Positions 51,131 through 60,538 of a stretch of DNA of 64,000 bases are shown here, piece after piece. Origin of the DNA: Tritonibacter litoralis (GTDB taxonomy: Bacteria > Pseudomonadota > Alphaproteobacteria > Rhodobacterales > Rhodobacteraceae). The notes under the pieces are model-generated. The model was given only the letters and a program-made list of their open reading frames with translations. It did not search any database and was not told the origin of the DNA. The stretch's first letter is position 1, and each line of letters opens with the position of its first letter. The position numbers and the translations under genes were made by a program. Location of the stretch: NCBI RefSeq assembly GCF_009496005.1, contig NZ_WIBF01000004.1:62001-126000 (forward strand). Reading direction: 5' to 3'.

Positions 51131-52231
51131 TTGGCACATGTGTCTCGAAATGACGCGTTCGTAGAATTCGAACGCGTTCAAAAAAGCTATGATGGTGAAA
51201 ATCTTGTTGTTAAAGATTTGAACCTTACTCTTCCCAAGGGCGAATTCTTGACAATGCTTGGCCCGTCGGGGTCCGGCAAGACGACGTGCTTGATGATGCT
51301 GGCTGGGTTTGAGACCGCGACCCATGGGGATATTCGTCTGGATGGGGTTTCGATCAACCACATCCCGCCGCATAAACGCGGCATTGGCATGGTGTTCCAA
51401 AACTATGCGCTGTTTCCACATATGACCATCGCGGAAAACCTGAGCTTCCCGCTGGAAGTGCGCAACATCGGCAAGTCCGATCGCGAGGAAAAGGTTAAGC
51501 GCGCGCTGGATATGGTAGAGATGGGCGCCTTTGGTGGCCGTCGCCCGTCGCAATTGTCCGGTGGTCAACAGCAGCGGATCGCTTTGGCGCGTGCGCTTGT
51601 GTTTGAGCCTGAACTGGTTCTGATGGACGAACCTCTGGGTGCGCTTGACAAGCAGCTGCGGGAAAAGATGCAGTTCGAAATCACGCGTCTGGCGCATAAC
51701 CTGGGCATCACCACGGTTTATGTGACCCATGACCAGACCGAAGCATTGACTATGTCGGATCGTGTTGCGGTGTTTAACGATGGCCGCATCCAGCAGTTGG
51801 CCCCGCCGACCGAGCTGTATGAATCGCCGGTCAACAGTTTTGTGGCGCAGTTCATCGGCGAGAACAACACGCTTGAGGGCACGGTCGCTGAGGTCAACGG
51901 CAACCGCGCGTTGGTCAAACTGGACGACGGTGAAGTGATTGACTGTAAACCGGTGAATGTCTCCAAACCTGGAGAGCGCACCCGAGTCTCGATCCGTCCG
52001 GAACGTGTGGAATACAATAAAGACCGTATGCAGGAAGGGGTTCATACCCTTCAGGCGGAGGTATTGGAGTTCATCTATATGGGTGACATTTTCCGCACCC
52101 GACTGCGCGTTGCAGGCAATGACGAGTTTATCATCAAAACCAGGAACGCGCCGGATCAGGTGCGTCTGGAACCGGGCCAGCAGATTGACATCGGCTGGAT
52201 GCCCGAGGATTGCCATGCGTTGGACGCTTAA
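51131..52231 (+). CDS. Polyamine-type ABC transporter ATP-binding protein, second system
   Basis: The ATPase has 'GPSGSGKTTCLMMLAGFE' as Walker A, Q-loop 'VFQNYALFPH', signature '[13 protein letters not shown]', Walker B 'LVLMDEPLGALD' and a TOBE domain at the C-terminus. The chosen TTG start (366 residues) has GGGGAG 7 nt upstream and gives 'MAHVSRNDAF'. An ATG at 51065 would add 22 polar residues and has a poor ribosome-binding site. It heads a complete transporter operon. About half its sequence is close to the PotG-like protein, so the systems are paralogous. Confidence 0.9.
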   Translation: MAHVSRNDAFVEFERVQKSYDGENLVVKDLNLTLPKGEFLTMLGPSGSGKTTCLMMLAGFETATHGDIRLDGVSINHIPPHKRGIGMVFQNYALFPHMTIAENLSFPLEVRNIGKSDREEKVKRALDMVEMGAFGGRRPSQLSGGQQQRIALARALVFEPELVLMDEPLGALDKQLREKMQFEITRLAHNLGITTVYVTHDQTEALTMSDRVAVFNDGRIQQLAPPTELYESPVNSFVAQFIGENNTLEGTVAEVNGNRALVKLDDGEVIDCKPVNVSKPGERTRVSIRPERVEYNKDRMQEGVHTLQAEVLEFIYMGDIFRTRLRVAGNDEFIIKTRNAPDQVRLEPGQQIDIGWMPEDCHALDA

Positions 52232-52317
52232 GGCCAGCGCACGACTGTAAACCGGCAGAACATCGGCCCGAACTGCCGAAATCTAACGATAAAACGGGCT
52301 TCAACTGGGAGTTTATT

Positions 52318-53391
52318 ATGAAAATCAAAACTGCACTTTTGGCATCTGCACTGACGACCGCAGCGGCTGTGGCACAAGCTCAAGAAGTGACTGTCATGTC
52401 TTGGGGTGGTGCTTACACCAAAAGCCAAGTCGAAGCGTATCACAAGCCTTTCACAGCAGAGACCGGTATCAAGATCGTTTCTGTTGACGCTGACAACCCT
52501 GCGACACCAATCAAAGCACAGGTTGAAGCAGGCAATGTGACCATCGATGTTGCAGACGTAGAATTCTCGGACGCGGTGCGTCTGTGCGACGAAGGCCTTT
52601 TGGAAGAGATCGATGTTTCGATCCTGCCGGCTGCACCTGATGGTACGCCTGCCGAGGATGACTTCATCGAAGGTGCCCTGCAGGACTGCGCGGTCGCTAA
52701 CATCGTATGGTCCACTGTTTTTGCGTATAACACCGAAAACGTCTCCAGCGCGCCAGCGAGCATCGCAGACTTCTTTGACACAACAAAGATCCCCGGTAAG
52801 CGTGGTCTGCGCAAGTCGGCCAAAGCGACTTTGGAAATGGCTCTGATGGCGGACGGTGTTCCGGCAGCAGAAGTCTATGACATTCTGGATACCGAAGAAG
52901 GTGTTGATCGTGCCTTTGCGGTTCTGGATAAAATCAAAGACGATATCGTTTGGTGGGAAGCTGGTGCGCAGCCGCCGCAGTTGCTGGCCGATGGCGAAGT
53001 TGTAATGTCCACCGCCTACAACGGCCGTATCTTTAACGCAGCCGTGGCCGAAAGCCAGCCGCTGGAAGTTGTTTGGGACGGTCAGATCCTGGACTTTGAC
53101 TTGTTCGTTGTCCCCAAAGGCGCACCCAACAAAGAAGCCGCGCTGGATTTCATCGCCTACTCGACCGACACACAGCGTCTGGCGGATCAGGCATCCTGGA
53201 TCTCTTATGGTCCGGCACGCAAGTCTTCGGGGTCTTTGGTCGGTTTGTTCTCTGATGGAAAAACCGAAATGGCGCCGCACATGCCGACCGCCGAAGCAAA
53301 CCTGGGCAACGCTCTGGTTAACAACTTTGAGTTCTGGGTCGACAAAGACACCGAGCTGAACGAGCGCTTCAACGCGTGGTTGGCTAACTAA
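52318..53391 (+). CDS. ABC transporter periplasmic binding protein, second Pot-type system
   Basis: The 357-residue protein has a signal peptide (about 1-21, ending 'AVAQAQ') and 'VTVMSWGGAYTKSQVEAYHK' followed by a type-1 solute-binding fold related to PotD. It lacks the 'NWSDY' segment of the first system, so its ligand may differ. GGGAG lies 7 nt before the ATG. It is the second gene of the operon, 86 bp after the ATPase. Confidence 0.9.
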   Translation: MKIKTALLASALTTAAAVAQAQEVTVMSWGGAYTKSQVEAYHKPFTAETGIKIVSVDADNPATPIKAQVEAGNVTIDVADVEFSDAVRLCDEGLLEEIDVSILPAAPDGTPAEDDFIEGALQDCAVANIVWSTVFAYNTENVSSAPASIADFFDTTKIPGKRGLRKSAKATLEMALMADGVPAAEVYDILDTEEGVDRAFAVLDKIKDDIVWWEAGAQPPQLLADGEVVMSTAYNGRIFNAAVAESQPLEVVWDGQILDFDLFVVPKGAPNKEAALDFIAYSTDTQRLADQASWISYGPARKSSGSLVGLFSDGKTEMAPHMPTAEANLGNALVNNFEFWVDKDTELNERFNAWLAN

Positions 53392-53488
53392 TCCATACAT
53401 CCTGTTTAAACACAGGATGATACAACCATTGGGACCGGGCCAGTTCATAAGGCCCGGCCCATCTTTCGGGGAATAAGGTGTACATCCA

Positions 53489-54805
53489 ATGAGTGACGCA
53501 ACGCTTTCACAAGCTACAGCGGTCAACGAACCATCGGCCGGTTTAACGACGGCTGACGGAAAACCTCTGAAACAAGCGCTATTGCGCGCTCAGTCTCATG
53601 CGCGTCGTCGCGCGTTTTTACTGGTGGCGCCTTTGTTGGCGTTTATTCTTCTGACCTTTGTGATGCCCATCGGGCAGATGTTGCACCGGTCCGTGCACAA
53701 TGAGGGCTTTACTTGGCATGAAGATGTGACAACAGGTCACCGTACGCCGATCATGACCAATCTCTCTCAGTGGTTTGATGACAATCCGCTTGGCACAGAG
53801 CCGGATGAGGCGGCGTTTGCTGCATTGGCCGCAGATCTCGTGGTTCTGCGTGAGGTCAAGGCTGCGGGGCAAGCGGGCACTCGGATCAACTATGAGCGCT
53901 CGGGCTCGCGGTCCATGTTCACCAAAGCCGCGCGGCGGGCGAACAAACTGGAAGCGCCTTACAAAGAAGCTTTGTTGGAGCTGGATGAGGATTGGGTCGA
54001 CCCAAGCCTGTGGCGCGTTATGCGTGATGCCAGCTCGTCTTATACTGCGAATTTCTATCTCGCAGCTTTGGACCGGACCAAAGATGCGGATGGCAAGGTG
54101 ACACAGGTGAATGAAAATCGCCAAGTCTACGTAAAGCTGTTCAAGCGCACCTTGTTCTTGTCGATCATTATTACCCTTTTGACCCTGATCCTTGCCTACC
54201 CAATCGCCCATCTTCTGGCGACTTTGCCTTTGGGCAAGTCCAACCTGCTGATGATCCTGGTCCTTTTGCCATTTTGGACATCACTTCTGGTGCGGACGAC
54301 AAGCTGGATGGTGCTGCTTCAAAGTCAAGGCGTGGTCAATGATGCACTGGTGGGTATGGGCCTCTTGGGCGACGAAAACCGGCTTGAAATGATGTACAAT
54401 CAAATGGGTACGTTGATTGCGATGACCCATATCCTGCTGCCATTTATGGTGCTGCCGCTTTACTCGGTTATGCGGCCGATCAACCCATCCTATGTGCGCG
54501 CCGCGCGCTCGCTGGGCGCAACCAGCTGGACGGCATTCCGTCGGATTTATTTCCCGCAGACTGTGCCTGGCATTGGGGCCGGGGCACTGTTGGTCTTTAT
54601 TCTGGCGGTTGGCTATTACATCACGCCTGCTCTGGTGGGCGGGGCTGATGGTCAGCTGATTTCGAACCTTATTGCGTTCCACATGCAAAAATCGCTGAAC
54701 TGGTCCTTGGCGGCCGCACTGGCGGCTCTGCTTCTGGGCGGTATTCTTATCCTCTACTGGCTGTATGACCGGCTGGTGGGCATCGACAACCTGAAGCTGG
54801 GGTAA
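53489..54805 (+). CDS. ABC transporter permease with large periplasmic insert (PotB-like)
   Basis: The 438-residue membrane protein has its first helix at about 40-65, then a soluble stretch of about 150 residues before the conserved helix bundle ('LSIIITLLTLILAYPIAHLL', 'LVLLPFWTSLLVRTTSWMVL') and docking loop 'RAARSLGATSWTAFRRIYFP'. Ordinary PotB proteins have about 280-300 residues. The insert is charged and helical and probably periplasmic, where it could contact the binding protein. Confidence 0.9.
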   Translation: MSDATLSQATAVNEPSAGLTTADGKPLKQALLRAQSHARRRAFLLVAPLLAFILLTFVMPIGQMLHRSVHNEGFTWHEDVTTGHRTPIMTNLSQWFDDNPLGTEPDEAAFAALAADLVVLREVKAAGQAGTRINYERSGSRSMFTKAARRANKLEAPYKEALLELDEDWVDPSLWRVMRDASSSYTANFYLAALDRTKDADGKVTQVNENRQVYVKLFKRTLFLSIIITLLTLILAYPIAHLLATLPLGKSNLLMILVLLPFWTSLLVRTTSWMVLLQSQGVVNDALVGMGLLGDENRLEMMYNQMGTLIAMTHILLPFMVLPLYSVMRPINPSYVRAARSLGATSWTAFRRIYFPQTVPGIGAGALLVFILAVGYYITPALVGGADGQLISNLIAFHMQKSLNWSLAAALAALLLGGILILYWLYDRLVGIDNLKLG

Positions 54806-54809
54806 CGAC

Positions 54810-55730
54810 ATGGCTCTTCCGACACATGCATCCCGCCTGGAACGTATCTGGCACTACACCTATCTGGTAATCTGCGCTGCGATCTTCCTGTTCCTTATTG
54901 CGCCCATTCTGGTGGTGATCCCGCTCAGCTTCAACGCCGAGCCGTATTTCACCTTCACAGAGAAGATGCTGAAGCTTGATCCCACAGGGTATTCCACCCG
55001 CTGGTATGACTTGCTTTTGACCTTTGGCATGACCGATCCCGAGGCCCCGCGTGGGTGGAGCTGGTGGGCCGACACCTGGAGCAACGCAGCCTGGATCAAT
55101 GCGGCCAAAAACTCGGTGATTGTGGGGTTCTTTTCCACTGTCTTGGCGACAGTTCTGGGCACTGTGGCGGCGCTTGGTCTGTCCCGTCCGGAAATGCCGG
55201 GGCGTCGCGTGATCATGGCCATCCTGATTTCGCCAATGATCGTCCCGATCATTATTGTGGCGACCGGGTTGTTCTTTTTCTACTCGTCCATCGGTATTCA
55301 GGACTGGGGTATTCCTTACCTTGGGGTGATCCTGGCCCACGCCACATTGGGCATTCCCTTTGTCATCATCACGGTGACCGCCACGCTTGTAGGGTTTGAC
55401 CATTCCTTGACCCGTGCTGCTGCCAACCTTGGCGCGGATCCGGTGACAACCTTTCTGCGGGTGCAGATGCCATTGATCTTGCCAGGTGTGATTTCTGGCG
55501 CGCTCTTTGCCTTTGTCACCTCGTTTGACGAAGTGGTGGTTGTGCTCTTTGTGGGTGGTCTGGACGAACAGACGATCCCGCGCCAGATGTGGAATGGTAT
55601 TCGTGAACAGATCAGCCCGGCGATCTTGTCGGTGGCAACCATTCTGGTCCTGATCTCAATCGCTCTGCTCACCACGGTTGAGCTGCTGCGCCGACGTTCC
55701 GAGAAACTGCGGGGCATGAGCCCGCAGTAA
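54810..55730 (+). CDS. ABC transporter permease (PotC-like), second system
   Basis: The 306-residue membrane protein begins with a helix ('LVICAAIFLFLIAPILVVIP') and has 'RAAANLGADPVTTFLRVQMPL' as the ATPase contact. It starts 4 bp after the partner permease. It ends the second transporter operon and is followed by a two-way terminator. Confidence 0.91.
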   Translation: MALPTHASRLERIWHYTYLVICAAIFLFLIAPILVVIPLSFNAEPYFTFTEKMLKLDPTGYSTRWYDLLLTFGMTDPEAPRGWSWWADTWSNAAWINAAKNSVIVGFFSTVLATVLGTVAALGLSRPEMPGRRVIMAILISPMIVPIIIVATGLFFFYSSIGIQDWGIPYLGVILAHATLGIPFVIITVTATLVGFDHSLTRAAANLGADPVTTFLRVQMPLILPGVISGALFAFVTSFDEVVVVLFVGGLDEQTIPRQMWNGIREQISPAILSVATILVLISIALLTTVELLRRRSEKLRGMSPQ

Positions 55731-55752
55731 CGCCCTGGACAAATGAGAAAAG

Positions 55753-55780
55753 AAAAGCCCCCTTGAAGGGGGCTTTTTTT
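55753..55780. terminator. Bidirectional terminator between permease and transglycosylase genes
   Basis: GCCCCC (55757-55762), loop TTGAA, GGGGGC (55768-55773), with A-rich DNA on the left and T7 on the right. The same stem is followed by U-rich sequence on either strand, so it can end both convergent transcripts. Confidence 0.9.
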
Positions 55781-57092
55781 ATCGCAGGCTTTTCAAAAGG
55801 CTGAGCGAGGGGTAGCCGTCCTGTGTTAACCCCTGGGACGCTTGATAGGCGCGCACGGCGGCGATGGTGTTGGGGCCGATCTTGCCATCCACCCCTTGGG
55901 TGCTGAAACCCGCGCGGGTCAGGCGGCGCTGCATTTCCTTGCGTTCTTTGAAGGTCAGCGCGCGGTCGCTGCGGGGCCATTTGGCCTGAATGGGGCCTGC
56001 GCCCTTCAGCCGGTCGGACAGGTGGCCCACACCAATGACATAGGCATCCGCGGTGTTATAGCGTTCAATAACCGCAAAGTTCTTGAAGATCATAAAGGCC
56101 GCGCCCTGACCGCCCGCAGGCAAAAGGATCGAGGCGCTGCCATAGTTCGGCACGCTGCGCCCGTCCAACCCTTTGACGCCAAGCTTGGCCCAATCGGCGG
56201 GGGATTTCTGGATCTTGCGGCTGGCCAGCGCAAAGTTGAAATTGCGCGGCAGCTGGACTTCAACCCCCCAGGGCTGCCCTTTGACCCAGCCGAATTTCGC
56301 CAGATAGGCCGCAGTGGAAGCCAAGGCATCCGTAGGGTCATCGGACCAGATGTCGCGTTTGCCATCGCCGGTGAAATCCACCGCATAGGCCAGGTAAGAC
56401 GTTGGAATAAACTGCGTATGCCCCATGGCGCCGGCCCAGCTGCCGGTCATCTTGCGCGGGGCGACATCCCCGGCTTGCAGGATCTTGAGCGCGGCAATCA
56501 GCTGGGATTCAAAAAACCGCCCGCGCCGCCCGTCATAGGCCAGCGTGGCCAGCGATTGGATGACGTCATTGTCACCTTTGTAGCTGCCATAAGCGCTTTC
56601 CAATCCCCAGACGGCGGCGACGACCTCTTTGGGAACGCCGTAATGCGCTTCGATCCGTTCCAGCGTGCGGCGATGTTCCCGCAGGGCGGATTTACCGTTT
56701 TTGATCCGCGTGTCCGAGGCGGCGCTGTCCAGATATTCCCAGATTGTTTTGGTGAATTCGGATTGGTTGCGATCCCGGCGGATGACGTCCGCGTCATAGG
56801 AAATGCCTTTGAAGGCGCGTTTCAGGGTGCGGTCGCTGATGCCTTGGCTGCGCGCGCGCGTGCGAAACCCGCGGGTCCAGGCATCAAAGCCAGGGTTTGC
56901 CGCAACAGGTGTTGCCTGTGTCTGCGACACCACCGCTGGCCGCGCGGTTGGGCGTTGAGCTTCAACAGAAGCCAATACCACGGGGCCTTGCGTCACAGGA
57001 CGGGCTGCGGGCCGCAAAGAGATTTCAGGGGACGCCATTCCGGATGTGCCGAGCGCAACCAGCACAGCGGTTTTGGAAACCAACTTGATCAT
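55779..57092 (-). CDS. MltB-like lytic murein transglycosylase
   Basis: The 437-residue protein has a signal peptide, a Pro/Ala/Thr-rich linker (about 25-75), an SLT_2 catalytic domain with 'VVAAVWGLESAYGSYKGDND' (catalytic Glu) and 'GSWAGAMGHTQFIPTSYLAY', and a C-terminal peptidoglycan-binding domain ('MQRRLTRAGFSTQGVDGKIG'). It cleaves glycan strands in the periplasm. The ATG at 57092 has GAGG 6 nt upstream. A second hydrolase partner is not nearby. Confidence 0.93.
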   Translation of the reverse strand: MIKLVSKTAVLVALGTSGMASPEISLRPAARPVTQGPVVLASVEAQRPTARPAVVSQTQATPVAANPGFDAWTRGFRTRARSQGISDRTLKRAFKGISYDADVIRRDRNQSEFTKTIWEYLDSAASDTRIKNGKSALREHRRTLERIEAHYGVPKEVVAAVWGLESAYGSYKGDNDVIQSLATLAYDGRRGRFFESQLIAALKILQAGDVAPRKMTGSWAGAMGHTQFIPTSYLAYAVDFTGDGKRDIWSDDPTDALASTAAYLAKFGWVKGQPWGVEVQLPRNFNFALASRKIQKSPADWAKLGVKGLDGRSVPNYGSASILLPAGGQGAAFMIFKNFAVIERYNTADAYVIGVGHLSDRLKGAGPIQAKWPRSDRALTFKERKEMQRRLTRAGFSTQGVDGKIGPNTIAAVRAYQASQGLTQDGYPSLSLLKSLR

Positions 57093-57199
57093 TGTGCACC
57101 TCAATAACAACTGCTCTGGTTCAGTGTAGCCGAGGCCAGATATTCAAAAAAGACTTCACATCGCAAAAGCGTCGCAATCGGCTATGAGTCGCCCGTGTT

Positions 57200-59479
57200 T
57201 TACTTACGCTTGCGGATCACTTTGCGTTTGACCTTGTCCTTCTTGATCTTGGCTTTGGCGGCTTTGCGTTTTGGCGCACGTCCCGCGGGGCTGCGGCGTC
57301 CGCGACCGGGCTTGTGGCCGTGCCCCTTGGGCATAACCGCATCTTCCAGCGTCAAAAGCTCAAGCTCCAAACCGCCCGTAACCGCCGCCGCCTGCGCCAG
57401 ACGTACGGTCACCCGTTGACCAATGGACAGGATGATCCCGGTGTCGACACCCATCAAGGTGCCTGCTTGGGCGTCAAAGTTGAAGTACTCGCGTCCGATT
57501 GTGCGAATGGGCACCAGCCCGTCCGCACCGGTTTCATCCAGCTTCACAAAGATGCCGAACCGCGCCACACCGCTGATGCGGCCTTCAAACTCACTGCCGA
57601 CGCGTTCGGACAGATAGGCCGCCAAATAACGGTCGGTTGTGTCCCGCTCGGCCACCATCGAGCGGCGTTCCGTGTCCGAGATATGCTGCGCGGTGTCGTC
57701 CAAACGCTCGATGTCGTCCGGTGTCAGCCCATCATCGCCCCACCCGTGGCTGGAGATCAGAGAGCGATGCACGATCAGATCCGCATAGCGCCGGATCGGA
57801 GAGGTGAAATGCGCATAGTTGCGCAGGGCGAGGCCAAAGTGGCCAAAGTTTTCCGGATTGTAATAGGCCTGCTGCATAGACCGCAGGGTGGTAATATTGA
57901 TCACCTCTGCATCATCAGTGCCTGCCGCCGCATTCAGCAGCGCGTTCAGGTGCCGGGTTTGCAGAACCTGTCCTTTGGCCAGGGCAAAGCCCGCCGCTTT
58001 GGCGGTTTCGCGCAGGGATTCCAGTTTTTCCTCGGCTGGCTCTTCGTGCACGCGGAACAGTTGGGGAGAGCGTTTCTTGATCAGGGTTTCGGCGGCGGCG
58101 ACATTGGCCAGCACCATGAACTCTTCGATCAGCTTATGCGCATCCAACCGATCCCGGAACGCGACCGAGGCCACCTGACCCTCGTCATCCAGCACAATCT
58201 TACGTTCCGGCAGATCCAGATCCAGCGGCTGGCGGGCTTTGCGGGCGTTCACCAGCGCGGCATAGGCCGCATAAAGCGGTTTGATCACATCGTCGAGAAA
58301 GGGCGCGCATTTCTCATTCGGGGTGCCATCAAAGGCCTCTTGCACCTCGGCGTAATGCAGCGAGGCGGCAGAGCGCATCAGGCCCCGCACAAAGCGCTGG
58401 CCGATCTTGTTGCCGTCCGCGTCGATCTGCATGCGCACAGCGATACAGGCGCGCGGAACCCCTTCGTGCAGAGAACACAGATCACCTGACAGGCGATCCG
58501 GCAGCATCGGCACAACCCTGTCCGGGAAATAGCTGGAATTGCCGCGTTTGCGGGCCTCGCGGTCCAGCGCGGTGCCGGGTTTCACATAGGCCGCGACATC
58601 GGCAATGGCGACCCAGATGATATGACCGCCGGGGTTATTGGGGTCATCATCCGCATGGGCGTAACAGGCGTCATCATGATCGCGCGCATCGGCTGGGTCG
58701 ATGGTCACCAGCGGCAGTTCACGTAGATCCTCGCGCCCGTTCAGACCCATGGGTTTGGCCTGATCGGCCTCAGCAATGACCTTGTCGGGGAAATGGTCAG
58801 GGATGCCATGTTGGTGGATGGCAATCAGGGATACGGATTTCGGCGCAGAGGGATCGCCGAGACGTTCCACCACACGGGCGCGGGGCAGGCCCATGCGCCC
58901 CTTGGGGCCCGCTTGTTCGGCCTCCACCAGTTCACCGTCTTTGGCACCCATTACCGCATCGGGCGCCACCATCCATTCCAGATCGCTGGCCTTTTCGATG
59001 GGCACGATGCGCCCACCTTCGGCGCCCTCGCGAAAGATCCCCAACACCCGTTTGGGATTGGTGCCAATGCGGCGGATCAGCCGCGCCTCGTAATGATGAT
59101 CCTCGCCCTGAACCAGCGTCAGACGACCGAGGATTCGGTCCCCTTTGCCCAGAGCCGGATCCGAGGCGCGCGGGCTCACCAACACGCGCGGTTCCTCGCC
59201 TTCGCCGTGCCATTCCATAGGCTGGGCAAACAGGTCGCCATCCTCATTCGGGGCCTTTACCACCAGCACGCTGACGGGGGGCAGACGATCCGGGTCGCGA
59301 TAGGATCTTTTGCGTTTTTCCAGATGCCCTTCGGCCTCCAGCTCTTTGAGCACACGTTTCAAATCGATCCGGTCGGATCCTTTGATGCCAAAGGCTTTGG
59401 CGATATCACGTTTGGAGGTCTGGGTCGGGTGGGCGGAGATCCAATCGAGGATCTCGGCCTTGCTGGGAATAGAGCTCAT
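57200..59479 (-). CDS. rnr: Ribonuclease R
   Basis: The 759-residue exoribonuclease has an N-terminal winged helix ('SKRDIAKAFGIKGSDRIDLK'), OB/cold-shock domains, an RNB catalytic domain with 'TIDPADARDHDDACYA' and 'RKRGNSSYFPDRVVPMLPDR', an S1 domain (about 630-715) and a very basic tail ending 'KRKVIRKRK'. It degrades structured RNA from the 3' end. The next three genes upstream are on the same strand but 50 bp away. Confidence 0.95.
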   Translation of the reverse strand: MSSIPSKAEILDWISAHPTQTSKRDIAKAFGIKGSDRIDLKRVLKELEAEGHLEKRKRSYRDPDRLPPVSVLVVKAPNEDGDLFAQPMEWHGEGEEPRVLVSPRASDPALGKGDRILGRLTLVQGEDHHYEARLIRRIGTNPKRVLGIFREGAEGGRIVPIEKASDLEWMVAPDAVMGAKDGELVEAEQAGPKGRMGLPRARVVERLGDPSAPKSVSLIAIHQHGIPDHFPDKVIAEADQAKPMGLNGREDLRELPLVTIDPADARDHDDACYAHADDDPNNPGGHIIWVAIADVAAYVKPGTALDREARKRGNSSYFPDRVVPMLPDRLSGDLCSLHEGVPRACIAVRMQIDADGNKIGQRFVRGLMRSAASLHYAEVQEAFDGTPNEKCAPFLDDVIKPLYAAYAALVNARKARQPLDLDLPERKIVLDDEGQVASVAFRDRLDAHKLIEEFMVLANVAAAETLIKKRSPQLFRVHEEPAEEKLESLRETAKAAGFALAKGQVLQTRHLNALLNAAAGTDDAEVINITTLRSMQQAYYNPENFGHFGLALRNYAHFTSPIRRYADLIVHRSLISSHGWGDDGLTPDDIERLDDTAQHISDTERRSMVAERDTTDRYLAAYLSERVGSEFEGRISGVARFGIFVKLDETGADGLVPIRTIGREYFNFDAQAGTLMGVDTGIILSIGQRVTVRLAQAAAVTGGLELELLTLEDAVMPKGHGHKPGRGRRSPAGRAPKRKAAKAKIKKDKVKRKVIRKRK

Positions 59480-59531
59480 ATCCCTCGCCTAACACGGTCA
59501 GATCACAAGGTCATGAGTAAAATGCGACAGG

Positions 59532-60116
59532 TCAGCCTTGCACGCGACGCAGGTCTTCCACGGTGTCCACATCTGCCAAAGTATCGACCAGGGCGATGCG
59601 TTGATCCGGCAGGGTATTGAGCGTGTCTGACAGCGCATAGACACTGGACCAGCGGGCGCCGTGGAATGTGGTGCGGGGCAGGCGTTTGGGGTGTTTTGCC
59701 CCAACCAGCCAGAACCCGCCATCAGGTGCTGGACCAAAGACCGCGTCATGATCCCCCAACGCATTGAACGCGCGGGCAATATGGGTGCGGGAGATGCCGG
59801 GGATGTCCGCACCAATCAGACAGACAGGACCGTGGTCTGCGGCCTGTTTCAGCATCCGTGCCATGCGCTGGCCCAGATTGCCGCCGCCCTGTGGCAGCCG
59901 CTCAAGATCGGCAGGCCAAACGCGTGAGCCGATGGCCCCATCTGGTGCCGTGGCCAGAACAATGCGCCAGCGCGGATCCCGCAGCCGCCGCAGCAGGCGC
60001 GCGGATTGATGCCGAAACCACCAGGCCGAGGCCACAAGTCCGATGTCGCGCCCCAGGCGTGTTTTTACACGTCCCGGTCGCGGTTCCTTGATCATCACCA
60101 CAAGGGTCTGTGTCAT
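59532..60116 (-). CDS. TIGR04282-like glycosyltransferase/nucleotidyltransferase (DUF2064)
   Basis: The 194-residue protein has 'LVVMIKEPRPGRVKTRLGRD' at the start and 'VCLIGADIPGISRTHIARAF' followed by 'GPAPDGGFWLVGAKH', the pattern of TIGR04282 proteins. Some of these are annotated for arsenosugar biosynthesis, but no ars gene lies here, so that role is not claimed. Its start overlaps the GNAT gene stop. Confidence 0.82.
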   Translation of the reverse strand: MTQTLVVMIKEPRPGRVKTRLGRDIGLVASAWWFRHQSARLLRRLRDPRWRIVLATAPDGAIGSRVWPADLERLPQGGGNLGQRMARMLKQAADHGPVCLIGADIPGISRTHIARAFNALGDHDAVFGPAPDGGFWLVGAKHPKRLPRTTFHGARWSSVYALSDTLNTLPDQRIALVDTLADVDTVEDLRRVQG

Positions 60117-60538
60117 TTGAGTTCTTTCACCATATCACGATGCGGAATGCCGCCGTCATCGTAAATGGGGCCAAAGGCTTGAAAACCCAAGCCTTCATAG
60201 AAGCCAATCGCGTAAGTTTGAGCACCCAGCTTGGCGCGTGTCACATCTGGCCTTTGGGCCACCAGATCCAGCGCAAATTGCATCAGGTCCCGGCCCAAAC
60301 CCGTGCCGCGACCGGATTTCAAAACGCAGACCCGGCCGATTTTGGCGGTGTCGCCGTTCACCAGCACCCGTGCGGTGCCAATGGGGGTGTCCCCGTCACG
60401 GGCTAGAATGTGAATGGCCTGATCGTCCAGATCATCCAGCTCATCTTCCACCGGGACGCCTTGTTCATGGACAAAGACCTCCATGCGCAGCGCCATACAG
60501 GGGGCATAGTCGGTGACGGTTTCAATTGTGAGGGTCAC
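60113..60538 (-). CDS. GNAT-family N-acetyltransferase
   Basis: The 141-residue protein has the acetyl-CoA loop '[20 protein letters not shown]' and '[20 protein letters not shown]', like small ElaA/YjaB-type GNAT proteins. '[20 protein letters not shown]' is typical of the N-terminal arm. Substrate unknown. It overlaps dapE by 4 bp (ATGA) and is cotranscribed with it. Confidence 0.88.
   Translation of the reverse strand: MTLTIETVTDYAPCMALRMEVFVHEQGVPVEDELDDLDDQAIHILARDGDTPIGTARVLVNGDTAKIGRVCVLKSGRGTGLGRDLMQFALDLVAQRPDVTRAKLGAQTYAIGFYEGLGFQAFGPIYDDGGIPHRDMVKELK

Noticed and set aside
52228-53526. 432-codon minus-strand frame over the second binding-protein gene
   Set aside because: Antisense shadow; the plus-strand product has a signal peptide and binding-protein motifs.
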